63,859 nucleotides of DNA from Nodosilinea sp. LEGE 06152 (GTDB lineage Bacteria > Cyanobacteriota > Cyanobacteriia > Phormidesmidales > Phormidesmidaceae). The notes below the pieces were generated by a model. That model was not told the origin of the DNA. It searched no databases and saw nothing but the letters and a program-made list of their open reading frames with translations. The stretch covers positions 137,060-200,918 of the forward strand of contig NZ_JADEWR010000008.1 of the NCBI RefSeq assembly GCF_015207525.1, read 5' to 3'. Positions 21,457 through 29,916 of the stretch are shown here, piece after piece; the first letter of the stretch is position 1; the number at the start of each line of letters is the position of its first letter. A program made the translations under genes and the position numbers.

Positions 21457-21873
21457 TCATTCAAGCCACTGCTTGACGCGGCTCAGACTCTTCCAGTCGG
21501 GCTTGCGGGTGAGGCCATCGTCGATGCTCTGCATCACTTCGGTACGCAGGTCATCGGCCACAGACATCACCTGCCCAGCGATTTCGACGTGCTCGCGCAC
21601 GCCAGGTTTACCGGCATCGAGCATGGCCACCGCCAAGTTGACGCGACCCTGAGGGTCTTGGGGGTTGAGCTTGACGGCCTTTTGGGCGGCTTTGAGGCCG
21701 GAGTTGGGTTTGTCGGTGAGCAGGTAGAGCCAGGCCAGGCAGGCCCAGGCGGCAGCACTCTTGGGGGCGCGATCGCACACCTCTTTAAACACCGGAATTA
21801 GCTCAGCCGGGTCTTCGCCTTTTTTGTAGCGCTCGATGCCCTCATCAAACAGGGCTTCTACAGTTTGAGTCAT
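21457..21873 (-). CDS. Small TPR-repeat protein
   Basis: The 138-residue protein contains about two tetratricopeptide repeats: AAWACLAWLYLLTDKPNSGLKAAQKAVKLNPQDPQ, then GRVNLAVAMLDAG. It has no signal peptide. TPR proteins are adaptors for protein-protein contacts, and no partner can be named. It ends with a tryptophan-containing basic stretch (KPDWKSLSRVKQWLE) that seems conserved in cyanobacterial relatives. It lies upstream of sufA on the same strand order but is separated from it by 130 bp carrying a GGGCGATGGGCA/TGCCCATCGC hairpin. Confidence 0.8.
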   Translation of the reverse strand: MTQTVEALFDEGIERYKKGEDPAELIPVFKEVCDRAPKSAAAWACLAWLYLLTDKPNSGLKAAQKAVKLNPQDPQGRVNLAVAMLDAGKPGVREHVEIAGQVMSVADDLRTEVMQSIDDGLTRKPDWKSLSRVKQWLE

Positions 21874-22003
21874 GGTCTACAGATATCTAAGCCGCTATCT
21901 AGCAAAGCACAGAATGTAGCACCGTAGGATGGGCGATGGGCAAAGCCCTCTGCCCATCGCTAGGAGTTTTGTCTAATCTTTGATAGGCAAAGCCTTGCCC
22001 ATT

Positions 22004-22360
22004 CTACGCGCCGAAGGATTTGCCGCAGCCGCAGGTCTGTACCGCGTTGGGGTTGGTGAACTGGAAGCCACCGCCAATCAGCGCGTCGCTGTAGTCGAGC
22101 ATGAGGCCATAGAGGTAGAGCAGGCTCTTTTTGTCGCAAATTACGCGAAAGCCCTCGTAGTCGTAGACTTCGTCGTGCTCGTTGATGTTGGCGGGGTCTT
22201 CAAAATCCATGGTGTAGGACATGCCGGAACAGCCCCCCTGGCGCACCCCCACCCGCAGGCAAAGCTCTTTGTCGCCCTGCTGCTGCTGGAGTGCCTTGAC
22301 GTGCCGAAGGGCCGTCTCTGACATTAAGATTCCTCGGGTTTGTTCAGTGGCTTGGGCCAT
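22004..22360 (-). CDS. sufA: A-type iron-sulfur carrier (SufA/IscA/HesB family)
   Basis: This 118-residue protein has the three conserved cysteines of A-type carriers: GGCSGMSY at about 43-50 and the C-terminal CGCGKSF. These proteins hold and pass Fe-S clusters, or iron, to apo-targets. Length and motif spacing are standard. The gene stands alone without other suf genes, as is usual for cyanobacterial SufA. The symbol is a family-level choice, since IscA and SufA cannot be separated by sequence alone. It is divergent from the 22779 gene across 418 bp. Confidence 0.93.
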   Translation of the reverse strand: MAQATEQTRGILMSETALRHVKALQQQQGDKELCLRVGVRQGGCSGMSYTMDFEDPANINEHDEVYDYEGFRVICDKKSLLYLYGLMLDYSDALIGGGFQFTNPNAVQTCGCGKSFGA

Positions 22361-22778
22361 TGCAACCTTGTAGTTTTAGTACGACAACATAGTCTAATGA
22401 TAAACAGACTCACCCCTAACCAGAGTAAGACTGCTCAAATTGTTTTGAAATCTAACACTTTCGCAGCCCGGGCTTAGTCGTTACCGCCCAGAATTTCTAT
22501 AGTTTATAGCAGTCATTGGAGCCGCTGCCGGGCCAGTGGATGGCCCTTAAACTGCCATCTGCCAGACCAAGGAGAGTCAGGCCGAACCTGCGATCGCCCA
22601 AAAGCCCTCGGGCAACGCGAGCATTTGGCGATTAAACTTGTCTATGCTGACCACAGCTGCGCCCTGGAGTTAGCTAGCCCCCTGGAGTCAGCAAGCTCAC
22701 CGCCTGTTTCTACTAGTTTGGTTTCGCGACTGCTGTTTTCGCCCGTTGTTTTTACTACGACCTGGTTACCCTTAGCCC
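22361..22778. other. 418-bp divergent intergenic region
   Basis: This lies between sufA (minus) and the 22779 gene (plus). No convincing gene or terminator is seen. The sufA-proximal 150 bp are AT-rich and likely hold its promoter. A short GGGCTTAGTC-type GC-rich stretch and a GCGATCGC site lie in the other half. Confidence 0.4.
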
Positions 22779-24479
22779 ATGACCCGACTGAACCGCATCA
22801 CCTTAGATCGCCTGAAGCGGCTGCCTCGCGTGGCCAGCGTGTGGGAGGGCGATCGCCGTTCGGTGGGCGGGTTGATGGATGATGACAGCGGCCTCAGGCA
22901 GCGCCACACCGAAACCAGTGACTGCATTCTCTGGGTCGACAGCAGCCACGGCGCGGTGCGGGGGCTGACCATTGTGCCCACCACCTGCGGCTACGAACCC
23001 GTGGTGCGAACGCTGCTTCAGGCGATCGAGTCGCCCCAGGGCAACCTGGCCCCGGCCCGGCCCCAAAAGATCGTGGTCAGCGATCGCGAAATTCAGTTTT
23101 ACCTGCGCGGTGCCCTACAGGGGCTCGACATTGCGATCGATTACGCCCCAGAACTGCCCCTAATCGACGAGCTATTTAACGCTCTGCAGCAGTCGGCCGA
23201 AATGTCCGAGGCCGAGCTACCCCCCCGCTACGCCGAGGCCATGATCGACAAGGCCATGGAAATTTGGGAGCTGGCTCCCTGGAACATTCTCAACGAGCAG
23301 CAGGTGCTGGCGGTCGAACTCAACGCCTGGGACCTCGACACCCTCTACGTATCGATGCTGGGCATGGGGGGCGTCGAGTATGGCCTGCTGATGTACCGCT
23401 CCCTCGACTCGCTGAAGCAGTTTCGCCAGCGGGTGCTGATGGGGCAGCAGTCGCCGAAGCAGATGCAGGAGGCCTTTTTAGAGCAAGACTGCCTGTTTCT
23501 CAACTTCGAGCTGTTTGACGATGAGCCCTTTGATAACGGGTTTCAGCCTGCGGGCTGGCTGGGGTCTGCCCCGGAAGCCGTGCAGCCTGACTTTGGCAGC
23601 ATTCATCCCTTAGAAGGCATGCGCAGCCAGCTTGCCGACGAAGAAGGGGCCACTTTTCTGGTGGCGATGGAGGCCATTGGTCGCTTTGTCACCCGCTACC
23701 GGGCTCAGCTCGAAAAGCCCCCCCTCAAAACCCTCAAGAGCAGCTACAAAATTGCCAACCCGCAGAAAAATGGCGGTGGGTCGCCGCTCAAAGTGACTGT
23801 GCAAACCCTGCCTGAGGTCACTGAAGAACTGGCCGCCGAAACCGACGATGCCTTAGACGAGGCCGTCGGCCCTACCGGCCTGGTCAACTTTCCGGTACTG
23901 CGCGACGACTACGTGCCCGAAGGGGCCATTATCATTCTCACCCAGTTTCAGCGGCGGATGGTCGACGATTTACGCCAGACCCCGACTGTAATGTTTCACA
24001 CCCAGGAGTGGCCAAAGAAAGAGTGGCCAAAAGCCCCGAACGGAGCTACTGCCGATGCCCCCGACCTGCCGATAGTGCTGATTCAAACCTCGCGGCCCAA
24101 GGCGAAGACCCTAATTCAACAGCTGCAGCAGGCCCAGGGTGTGCGGGCGGTGTGCTTTAACCCCGGCAGTGACCCCTTTAGCGGCGAGGCCTTTGAGCTG
24201 GGCCTGCTGCAGACTGGCGACGGCGAACTGCACCTGTTTGCCGAGTACGAAACCAATGGCAGCACTGATCGCCACCTGCTGGAGCGCTGGAACCAGTGGC
24301 AAAGCGACTGTAGCGGGGCCTGCGCCGTGGTCATTGCCAGCGGCATTACCGGCAGCAGCAAGGGCAACCCCGGAGCAAAAGATATTCTGGCGGTCTTTGA
24401 GGCTCGCTGTAAGACGCCCAAGGAACTGCATCTGCCGCCGCTGATGCTGCAGTATGCGTCGGAGTGGGAGATGGATTAG
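22779..24479 (+). CDS. Conserved cyanobacterial hypothetical protein
   Basis: The 566-residue soluble protein has no signal or membrane helix. The N-terminal half has a recurrent block (VPTTCGYEPVVRTLLQAIESP...RPQKIVVSDREIQFYLRGAL) that I associate with DUF6930, without certainty. An acidic linker (about 345-370) joins a C-terminal domain with VLIQTSRPKAKTLIQQLQQ. No catalytic motif is obvious. Similar proteins are annotated as hypothetical in many cyanobacteria. The stop codon is followed 3 bp later by an octanucleotide array. Confidence 0.75.
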   Translation: MTRLNRITLDRLKRLPRVASVWEGDRRSVGGLMDDDSGLRQRHTETSDCILWVDSSHGAVRGLTIVPTTCGYEPVVRTLLQAIESPQGNLAPARPQKIVVSDREIQFYLRGALQGLDIAIDYAPELPLIDELFNALQQSAEMSEAELPPRYAEAMIDKAMEIWELAPWNILNEQQVLAVELNAWDLDTLYVSMLGMGGVEYGLLMYRSLDSLKQFRQRVLMGQQSPKQMQEAFLEQDCLFLNFELFDDEPFDNGFQPAGWLGSAPEAVQPDFGSIHPLEGMRSQLADEEGATFLVAMEAIGRFVTRYRAQLEKPPLKTLKSSYKIANPQKNGGGSPLKVTVQTLPEVTEELAAETDDALDEAVGPTGLVNFPVLRDDYVPEGAIIILTQFQRRMVDDLRQTPTVMFHTQEWPKKEWPKAPNGATADAPDLPIVLIQTSRPKAKTLIQQLQQAQGVRAVCFNPGSDPFSGEAFELGLLQTGDGELHLFAEYETNGSTDRHLLERWNQWQSDCSGACAVVIASGITGSSKGNPGAKDILAVFEARCKTPKELHLPPLMLQYASEWEMD

Positions 24480-24600
24480 GGAGTGGGTGGGTAGGCGGGT
24501 GGATGGGTAGGCGGGTGGATGGGTGGATGAGCGGCCCCGTAAGGTGGGCAGTGCCCACCGTGTCATTCCTTATAAGTAGGGTGGGCACTGCCCACCGTCT
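24480..24600. repeat. Octanucleotide array plus tandem REP palindromes
   Basis: G-rich octanucleotide units (GGGTGGAT, GGGTAGGC) run from 24480 to about 24530. Two copies of a palindromic unit follow: GGTGGGCAGTGCCCACC (24543-24559) and GGTGGGCACTGCCCACC (24580-24596). Each is followed by GT.TCATTC, so the whole unit is a direct repeat of about 37 bp. The centres differ by a symmetrical swap (AGT versus ACT), which keeps the hairpins. Confidence 0.85.
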
Positions 24601-24633
24601 CATTCTTCCTGCATCGAGCGCACAGCGGTAGAG

Positions 24634-25035
24634 ATGGCTTTGACAACGGGATCTTTGGGTTGCACCAGTGCCTTTGTTACCTTGGCCAGTGAACGGTTTG
24701 AAGATATCGTCGCTTTTTACACTGCTCTGTTGGGTCAGGGGGCCGAGCCTTACCAGCGCGATCGCTATGCTGAGTTTTGGCTGCCGGGGCTAAGGCTGGC
24801 GATTTTTAGGCCTAAGCCCGATCAGGCCGATCGCTTCCATGCGCCTACGAGCGGGGCTATGAGTCTGTGTCTTGAGGTGGTGGATTTAACGGCGGCGATC
24901 GCGTGCCTTACCGATCTCGGCTATCCGCCCCCCGGCCCGGTGCTAACGGCCTCTCACGGGCGCGAGGTCTACGCCTGCGACCCCGACGGCAATCGCCTGA
25001 TTCTGTACCAGAGGGCTACGGAGCCAGCCAAATAG
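24634..25035 (+). CDS. VOC-family (glyoxalase-fold) protein
   Basis: The 133-residue protein matches the vicinal oxygen chelate superfamily: AFVTLASERFEDIVAFYTALLGQ at the start, a central FWLPGLRLAIF strand, and the C-terminal metal-ligand pattern REVYACDPDGNRLILYQ. Members include glyoxalase I, dioxygenases and resistance proteins, and substrate cannot be assigned. The ATG lies 34 bp after REP palindromes and probably has its own promoter or reads through from upstream. Confidence 0.85.
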   Translation: MALTTGSLGCTSAFVTLASERFEDIVAFYTALLGQGAEPYQRDRYAEFWLPGLRLAIFRPKPDQADRFHAPTSGAMSLCLEVVDLTAAIACLTDLGYPPPGPVLTASHGREVYACDPDGNRLILYQRATEPAK

Positions 25036-25163
25036 GAAGTTTCTAGAATTCTGGTTGCAGAGTTCTACCCTAAGATTTTGAGGAAACGTGGCAGTATTGA
25101 GAGGGATAGGCCCCTAGGGTCTATTCTGCAGCGTATCGGCACCGTGGCCAGGTGGGCTAACCC

Positions 25164-26309
25164 ATGAGACCCCAAGACTCCAACTTCCCTCCAGAAATTC
25201 CGCCCATTCCGCCCCCGCGCCACTCTGGGCAGGCCGATGCAGGAAATGAAGCTGTGTCGCCGCTGCCAGCGGCCAGGGCTGAGGCGGCTGAGGAAGCTAG
25301 TGAAACGCCTGATGGGGTTGTTAGGGGTGACGAAGACGTGCCCAGCGCCAGTGGTGACTTAGAGCCAATCGTTGACTACCGCACTTCAAGCGAGGCTGTC
25401 CTTGACTCTGGGCGCGAGCCTACGGCCCAGAACGCCGATCGCCCCTACACCCCCGACGCAGAACCCTGGACCGACAGCGACCTGCAGGATGTCGAAGATC
25501 CGCTGCCGCTGCCGCTGCCTGAGCCACAACCCACCTATACCGATCGGGGACAGCGACCAAACCGGGCGGCCAACCCAAACGCCCGCCCCATTGCCCCAGC
25601 CGAAGATGTTTGGGCCGACACCGGCATTCCCTACCAACCTAAGGAGCTGGGTGTGGTCGATCAACTGCTGCTGCTGTTAGCTGAAGGTGTGAGGCTGTGG
25701 AAGAAGGGCTTGCGGTGGGTGCGATCGCAGCTACCCCCCGACCTGCAGCGCCAGCTCTCCGACGGCGTGCTCACCGCCATCGCCCTGGGCCTGCTGATGC
25801 TGTTGTTGGCCCTGTGGAACCCGCTGGGTGGGGGCCAGGGAGAACAGCTGGCCGCCGAGCCGCAGCCTGGCACGGTGGCAGAAGAACCGGCCTTGCTGGC
25901 CGAACCTTACTCCCTTGAGGAACCAGCGGTGGATTCGGCGTCGAACCCTGCCGCTGAACCCGCACCTGTGGTCGAACCCACCCCTGAGCAAAACCTGATT
26001 GCCGACATTCAAAGCCGGGTCAGCCGCATTAGCCGCTCCTACGGGGCGGGGCTAATTCAGTCGGTAGAGGTGAACCTGCCGAAGAACACGTTAGACGTCA
26101 ATGTGGCGGAGGCCTGGTACGGCCTGCTGACCAGCCAGCAGAATGAGATCGCCCAAGACATCTTTACCCAGGCCCAGGGGCTTAACTTTGGCAACCTCCA
26201 GCTGCGCGACCCCGAAGGCGCGGTGGTGGCTCGCAACCCAGTAGTGGGGCCAAATATGGTGGTTTTGCGGCGGCTGCGTTCGGTAGACGCGGATTGGCGG
26301 ACTCAGTAG
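25164..26309 (+). CDS. Single-span membrane protein with acidic proline-rich N-terminus
   Basis: I do not recognise this 381-residue protein. Residues 1-165 are disordered, rich in Pro, Glu and Asp. An amphipathic stretch (VDQLLLLLAEGVRLWKKGLRWV) precedes one transmembrane helix (about 211-226, LTAIALGLLMLLLALW). A second acidic linker follows, then a conserved-looking C-terminal domain (about 275-380) with ADIQSRVSRISRSYGAGLIQSVEVNL and AWYGLLTSQQNEIAQ. The topology fits an anchored protein with a soluble domain on one side. It lies just upstream of the DUF1400 hydrolase on the same strand. Confidence 0.65.
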   Translation: MRPQDSNFPPEIPPIPPPRHSGQADAGNEAVSPLPAARAEAAEEASETPDGVVRGDEDVPSASGDLEPIVDYRTSSEAVLDSGREPTAQNADRPYTPDAEPWTDSDLQDVEDPLPLPLPEPQPTYTDRGQRPNRAANPNARPIAPAEDVWADTGIPYQPKELGVVDQLLLLLAEGVRLWKKGLRWVRSQLPPDLQRQLSDGVLTAIALGLLMLLLALWNPLGGGQGEQLAAEPQPGTVAEEPALLAEPYSLEEPAVDSASNPAAEPAPVVEPTPEQNLIADIQSRVSRISRSYGAGLIQSVEVNLPKNTLDVNVAEAWYGLLTSQQNEIAQDIFTQAQGLNFGNLQLRDPEGAVVARNPVVGPNMVVLRRLRSVDADWRTQ

Positions 26310-26339
26310 GGCGGGAGAGTGGATGCGCGGATGCTGGCC

Positions 26340-26372
26340 GTATCTTGTTCCTTCGACTTTGCTCAAAGATAC
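26340..26372. repeat. REP-like hairpin with TTCGACTTTGCTCA loop
   Basis: A 7-bp stem (GTATCTT/AAGATAC) encloses a loop containing TTCGACTTTGCTCA, closely related to the loops at 10494-10507 and 10535-10548. It stands between the 25164 and 26401 genes. Confidence 0.6.
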
Positions 26373-26400
26373 AGCGTGGGACTCTTTTAGGGGAAATGGT

Positions 26401-28119
26401 ATGACTCGGCAACGGGTATGGCGGCGGGCACTGGCTCTGGGCGGGCTAAGTCTGGGGGCGTCTCTGCTGGTGGGGCTGCCGGTGCAGGCGGCGGAGGCGA
26501 TTTTCTTTCGCTATGGCCCGGTGGAGCGATCGGTGAGCACGAGTTCGCTAGAAACGCTAATTGAGTCGGGGCAGCTAACCGACGACCTGGCTTACTACGT
26601 CAACCTAGTCAAGCTCAGTGAAGCCGAGGTTGAGCAGCTGCGTCAAAACCTCAATCGTCCCCTGGAGGTCGATGGCGTGCTGCTGTCGCGCTTTCTCTAC
26701 AGCAACCTGGGCGAAGAACTGCTGGAGCAGGTGGGGGCGATTCTGCAAACTCGGGTGGGCGACAACGGCAAGCTGGCCCTGCGGGCGGCGCTGATTCAGG
26801 CGGCGACTTCAGCCGAGGGGCTCTCGCCTATCAACGTGGTGCGATCGCTGCCCACTGACATGCAAATAAACGTCAGCGATGCCATGGCAGTGGCGGGTGC
26901 CGTCGAGCGCATCGTCGCCGCCACCAACGACTCGATTGTTCAGCTGGCTGGGCTAACCGCTCAGGCGGCGGCTCAAGAGTCGCCTATTGACTACTCGACC
27001 CTGGCCAACTTAACCACCTCCGGCCCAGCCAGGGTGCAAATTCAGCGCTTTAACTTCACCGATACCCAGCGCCAGCGTCAGCTCTATGTGGATGTTGTGC
27101 GCCCTCGCCAGTGGCGCGGTCAGGCTCCAGTGATGGTGTTCTCCCACGGGTTGACCTCTAGCCCCGAGTCACGGCACCAGTGGGCCTCCCACCTGGCCTC
27201 CCACGGCATTGTGGTAGTGCTGCCCCAGCACCCTGGTAGCGATGCCCAGCAGGTTGCCGAGTTTCAGACGGGCCTGAGCGCCAACCTATTTGAGGTGCAA
27301 GAATTCATCGATCGCCCTCTCGACATTACCTTTGTGCTCGACCAGCTAGAGCAGCTCAACCCCACCGAGTTTGAGGGCCGCCTCAACCTGGAGCAGGTGG
27401 GAATGGGGGGCCACTCGCTGGGAGGCTATACGGCTCTGGCGGTAGCCGGGGCCGAGCTAAACGTTGACTACCTGCAGACGGTGTGTGACCCGCCCAGAAG
27501 TTCGTCCCAAAATCGCAGCTTTGTTCACCTCAACACGTCGCTGCTGCTGCAGTGTCAGGCGCTAGACCTACCCCGGCAGTCGTACACCTTTCGCGACCCG
27601 CGCGTCAATTCGGTGCTGCTGGTCAACCCGGTGAACAGCAGCGTGTTTGGCCCCGAGGGGTTAGCTGCCGTAACGGTGCCGGTGATGGTGATCGCGGGCA
27701 GCCACGACCCCGCCACCCCAGCGGTGTTTGAGCAGTTTCGCACCTTTCCGTGGTACACCACCGAGAGCCGATCGCTGGCCCTGATCGAAGGGCAGGCCCA
27801 CGTCGATCTCTCGGCCCTCGACGCCGGGCTATCGCACCTGCTGGCCTCTCTGCCGGGGCTAACCCTAGCCGAACCCGAAGTGATTGACCGCTATCTGAAT
27901 GCCCTCAGCCTGGCGTTTGTGGGCCGCTACGTGGCCCGCCGCCCCGAATACGGCCTCTACCTGCGATCGCGCTATGCCGAATATCTCAGCCAGGGCGAAA
28001 CCTTTAATCTATTTATGGTCAATGCTGGAGTCGAGGTAGACCAAGAGCTAGGGGAGACGCTAGAAAATCGCCTTGAACAACTGCAGCTACCCAAGGGTGA
28101 AACCATAAAGAATCCATAG
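26401..28119 (+). CDS. Secreted DUF1400 alpha/beta hydrolase
   Basis: The 572-residue protein starts at ATG 26401, which follows a purine-rich AGGGGAAA site and opens a clear signal peptide (cleavage near VQAAEA, about 30). Residues about 30-160 match DUF1400, a cyanobacterial N-terminal domain of exported hydrolases. The hydrolase part has VFSHGLTSSPESRHQWASHLASHG, the nucleophile elbow GGHSLGGYT and a later DPATPAVF acid region. His is probably in IEGQAHVDLS. It likely acts on an ester or lipid in the periplasm. The open frame extends 78 nt upstream, but that part lacks signal features. Confidence 0.87.
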   Translation: MTRQRVWRRALALGGLSLGASLLVGLPVQAAEAIFFRYGPVERSVSTSSLETLIESGQLTDDLAYYVNLVKLSEAEVEQLRQNLNRPLEVDGVLLSRFLYSNLGEELLEQVGAILQTRVGDNGKLALRAALIQAATSAEGLSPINVVRSLPTDMQINVSDAMAVAGAVERIVAATNDSIVQLAGLTAQAAAQESPIDYSTLANLTTSGPARVQIQRFNFTDTQRQRQLYVDVVRPRQWRGQAPVMVFSHGLTSSPESRHQWASHLASHGIVVVLPQHPGSDAQQVAEFQTGLSANLFEVQEFIDRPLDITFVLDQLEQLNPTEFEGRLNLEQVGMGGHSLGGYTALAVAGAELNVDYLQTVCDPPRSSSQNRSFVHLNTSLLLQCQALDLPRQSYTFRDPRVNSVLLVNPVNSSVFGPEGLAAVTVPVMVIAGSHDPATPAVFEQFRTFPWYTTESRSLALIEGQAHVDLSALDAGLSHLLASLPGLTLAEPEVIDRYLNALSLAFVGRYVARRPEYGLYLRSRYAEYLSQGETFNLFMVNAGVEVDQELGETLENRLEQLQLPKGETIKNP

Positions 28120-28191
28120 AAGTAGGCCAGCCTGGAGATAGGAGCGACAGGAATTCGGCTGATTGCTTGGCTAGTCTGTCTAAGCTGGGCC

Positions 28192-28812
28192 TTACCGGGC
28201 TACCGCAACCCACAGGCCTTGGTCGTTGCGGTGCTGACCCACCATCACCCCCTGCACACCAACCCGAGATCGCTCCAAAACGCGGGTTGGGTGGGCCGAG
28301 TTAGCGGGTTCGAGCGTAACTTGGTTGTCACCCTCGTTATAGTAAACACGCTTGAGGGTGGCCCCCTCGCCTTCCAACCAAATCACCGCAATTTGGCCAG
28401 GACGAATAGCCCAAACATCTTTGGTAGGGCGCATTACAACAATATCGCCGTCGAGAATGCCGGCACCTACCATGCTGTCGCCGTTAACGGTTAGGGCGTA
28501 GTCACCCTCTATGTAGCGGTTGCCGTCTAGGCGCACGCGATCGCAGCACTCAGGATGATCGGTGAGGTAGCCCGCCTGAACAAACCCCTTCAGAGGCAGC
28601 TCTCCGTAGAGCAGGCAAAGCGCTCGGGCCACACCCTGCCGTCTGACGATGAATCCCTTCTGCTGCAGTCTATCCAGCAAGTCTTGAATCAAGGAGCTAG
28701 ACGATTCCTTCAGTGCCTCCTTCATTTCTCGAATTGTAGGGGCATAGCCGTATAGGCTAATCCATTGCCTTAGACAATCGTACAGACGGCGTTCAGACGG
28801 TAGGAGAACCAT
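28192..28812 (-). CDS. lexA: LexA-family repressor
   Basis: The 206-residue protein has a LexA winged-helix N-terminus (YGYAPTIREMKEALKES...LLDRLQQKGFIVRR) and an S24 peptidase domain. Self-cleavage features are intact: Ala80-Gly81 in FVQAGYL, catalytic Ser113 in NGDSM and Lys154 in ATLKRV. It should therefore be a RecA-responsive SOS repressor, unlike Synechocystis LexA, which has lost cleavage residues. A perfect palindrome nine bases before the ATG (28821-28838) is a likely autoregulatory operator. RecA is not in the window. Confidence 0.92.
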   Translation of the reverse strand: MVLLPSERRLYDCLRQWISLYGYAPTIREMKEALKESSSSLIQDLLDRLQQKGFIVRRQGVARALCLLYGELPLKGFVQAGYLTDHPECCDRVRLDGNRYIEGDYALTVNGDSMVGAGILDGDIVVMRPTKDVWAIRPGQIAVIWLEGEGATLKRVYYNEGDNQVTLEPANSAHPTRVLERSRVGVQGVMVGQHRNDQGLWVAVAR

Positions 28813-28820
28813 GATTTTGA

Positions 28821-28838
28821 TTAATACATTTGTATTAA
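28821..28838. promoter_or_regulatory. Candidate LexA operator upstream of lexA
   Basis: TTAATACATTTGTATTAA is a perfect palindrome (7-bp arms, 4-nt centre) placed 9 bp before the lexA ATG. Its core AATACATTTGTATT follows the cyanobacterial LexA-box pattern RGTACNNNDGTWCB with one symmetrical substitution in each half (G to A, C to T). Placement suggests autorepression. Binding is inferred. Confidence 0.6.
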
Positions 28839-28896
28839 TTTACCACTCGGTAGTGGATGTATCAATAGGTTCATCTGTACGGAGAGTATGTGATTC

Positions 28897-28927
28897 AAAA
28901 AGCCCGGTTGAGTTTTCTCAACCGGGC
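28897..28927 (-). terminator. Rho-independent terminator after the 28970 gene
   Basis: A perfect 11-bp stem (GCCCGGTTGAG/CTCAACCGGGC on the minus strand, loop AAAA) is followed by five T residues in the minus direction. It lies about 43 bp past the stop of the 28970 gene and insulates lexA. Confidence 0.9.
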
Positions 28928-28969
28928 CTGGGGGCTAACACACAGCTGTAGCCAATCGCTGAGTTGGGG

Positions 28970-29854
28970 CTAGATCTCGGCGACGGCGCGCTCGATCAGG
29001 CGGCGAGCCAGAGTTTGGGTGCCGGTGTGCTCGTAGTACTTCACCGACATATCGAGAAACGCGCCCAGGTAGTCGAGCTTGCTCCTAGAGCCTTCGATAA
29101 AGCCGCCCAGGTTGTCGACTAGCTTGCTCTGGGTAATGTTGTGATCGCTGACAAAGCGATCCATCCAGCCCTTGGTCGACTCAAAGCTCTCGGTCATAAA
29201 GGAGAGCTTTGCCTTGTCGTTACCGCCCGGAATTTCGGCTTTAACGCCTTTAAAGGTCTGGTTGTCGTCGAGATCGCTGGCCCCCATGCCCTTGATGGCG
29301 TTGAGCGCTTTGGTCGAAAAGTCGGCCCCCAGGGGAATAATGCCATCGAAGCTGACCAGAGCCGCCATCCGCACCAGCGACTCGCTGCTGTAGTCGCCCA
29401 GGGCGGCGAGAAAGTCGCTCAGGCTGTCGCCAGGGATGCCGCTAATTTTGCAGAAGGCCACCACTTCGGTTACCAGCTTAACGGCCAGGTCGATGGTTTG
29501 AGCTTTTTCGGGCTTGGGGGAAAGGTTTTTGAGAAAACCCAAAAAGGTGTCTTGGCCAATGCGGTTGGCCAGCGCCGCCGCCCCCAGCAACCCCGACGCC
29601 GAATCGACGGTGTGGTAGAGCCAGAGGGCGCTTTGATAGCCCTGCTTTTTGTCGTTGAAAAGGGCGATCGCGCGTTCGCCAATCGCCTGTACCATAGCCT
29701 CGTCGGTTTCGCCGGTTACGGTTTTGATCGTGTTGTCAAAGCCCACCAGGTTGTTCCACTGGCCGGGTACAAAGGTGTCGAGGGTTTTGAGTGCCCGCAC
29801 GGTCAGGCCCCCGGTGGGGAGCTTGTCCACAATCTCATAGATTTTTTTGCTCAC
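28970..29854 (-). CDS. Conserved hypothetical protein, mostly helical
   Basis: The 294-residue soluble protein has no recognised domain. It begins MSKKIYEIVDKLPTGGLTVRALKTLD and reads as an all-helical protein with a glycine-rich hinge (SASGLLGAAALANRIGQ). No signal peptide is present. It is the last gene of a same-strand group of three unknowns (30795, 29917, 28970) and has its own strong terminator. A good ribosome site (AAGGAGT) precedes the ATG. Function unknown. Confidence 0.72.
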   Translation of the reverse strand: MSKKIYEIVDKLPTGGLTVRALKTLDTFVPGQWNNLVGFDNTIKTVTGETDEAMVQAIGERAIALFNDKKQGYQSALWLYHTVDSASGLLGAAALANRIGQDTFLGFLKNLSPKPEKAQTIDLAVKLVTEVVAFCKISGIPGDSLSDFLAALGDYSSESLVRMAALVSFDGIIPLGADFSTKALNAIKGMGASDLDDNQTFKGVKAEIPGGNDKAKLSFMTESFESTKGWMDRFVSDHNITQSKLVDNLGGFIEGSRSKLDYLGAFLDMSVKYYEHTGTQTLARRLIERAVAEI

Positions 29855-29916
29855 AATTTACTCCTTGGTTCTGCCCTGGGTTCTGCTGTTGATGTCATCG
29901 CTGCTGTGCCGACTCG

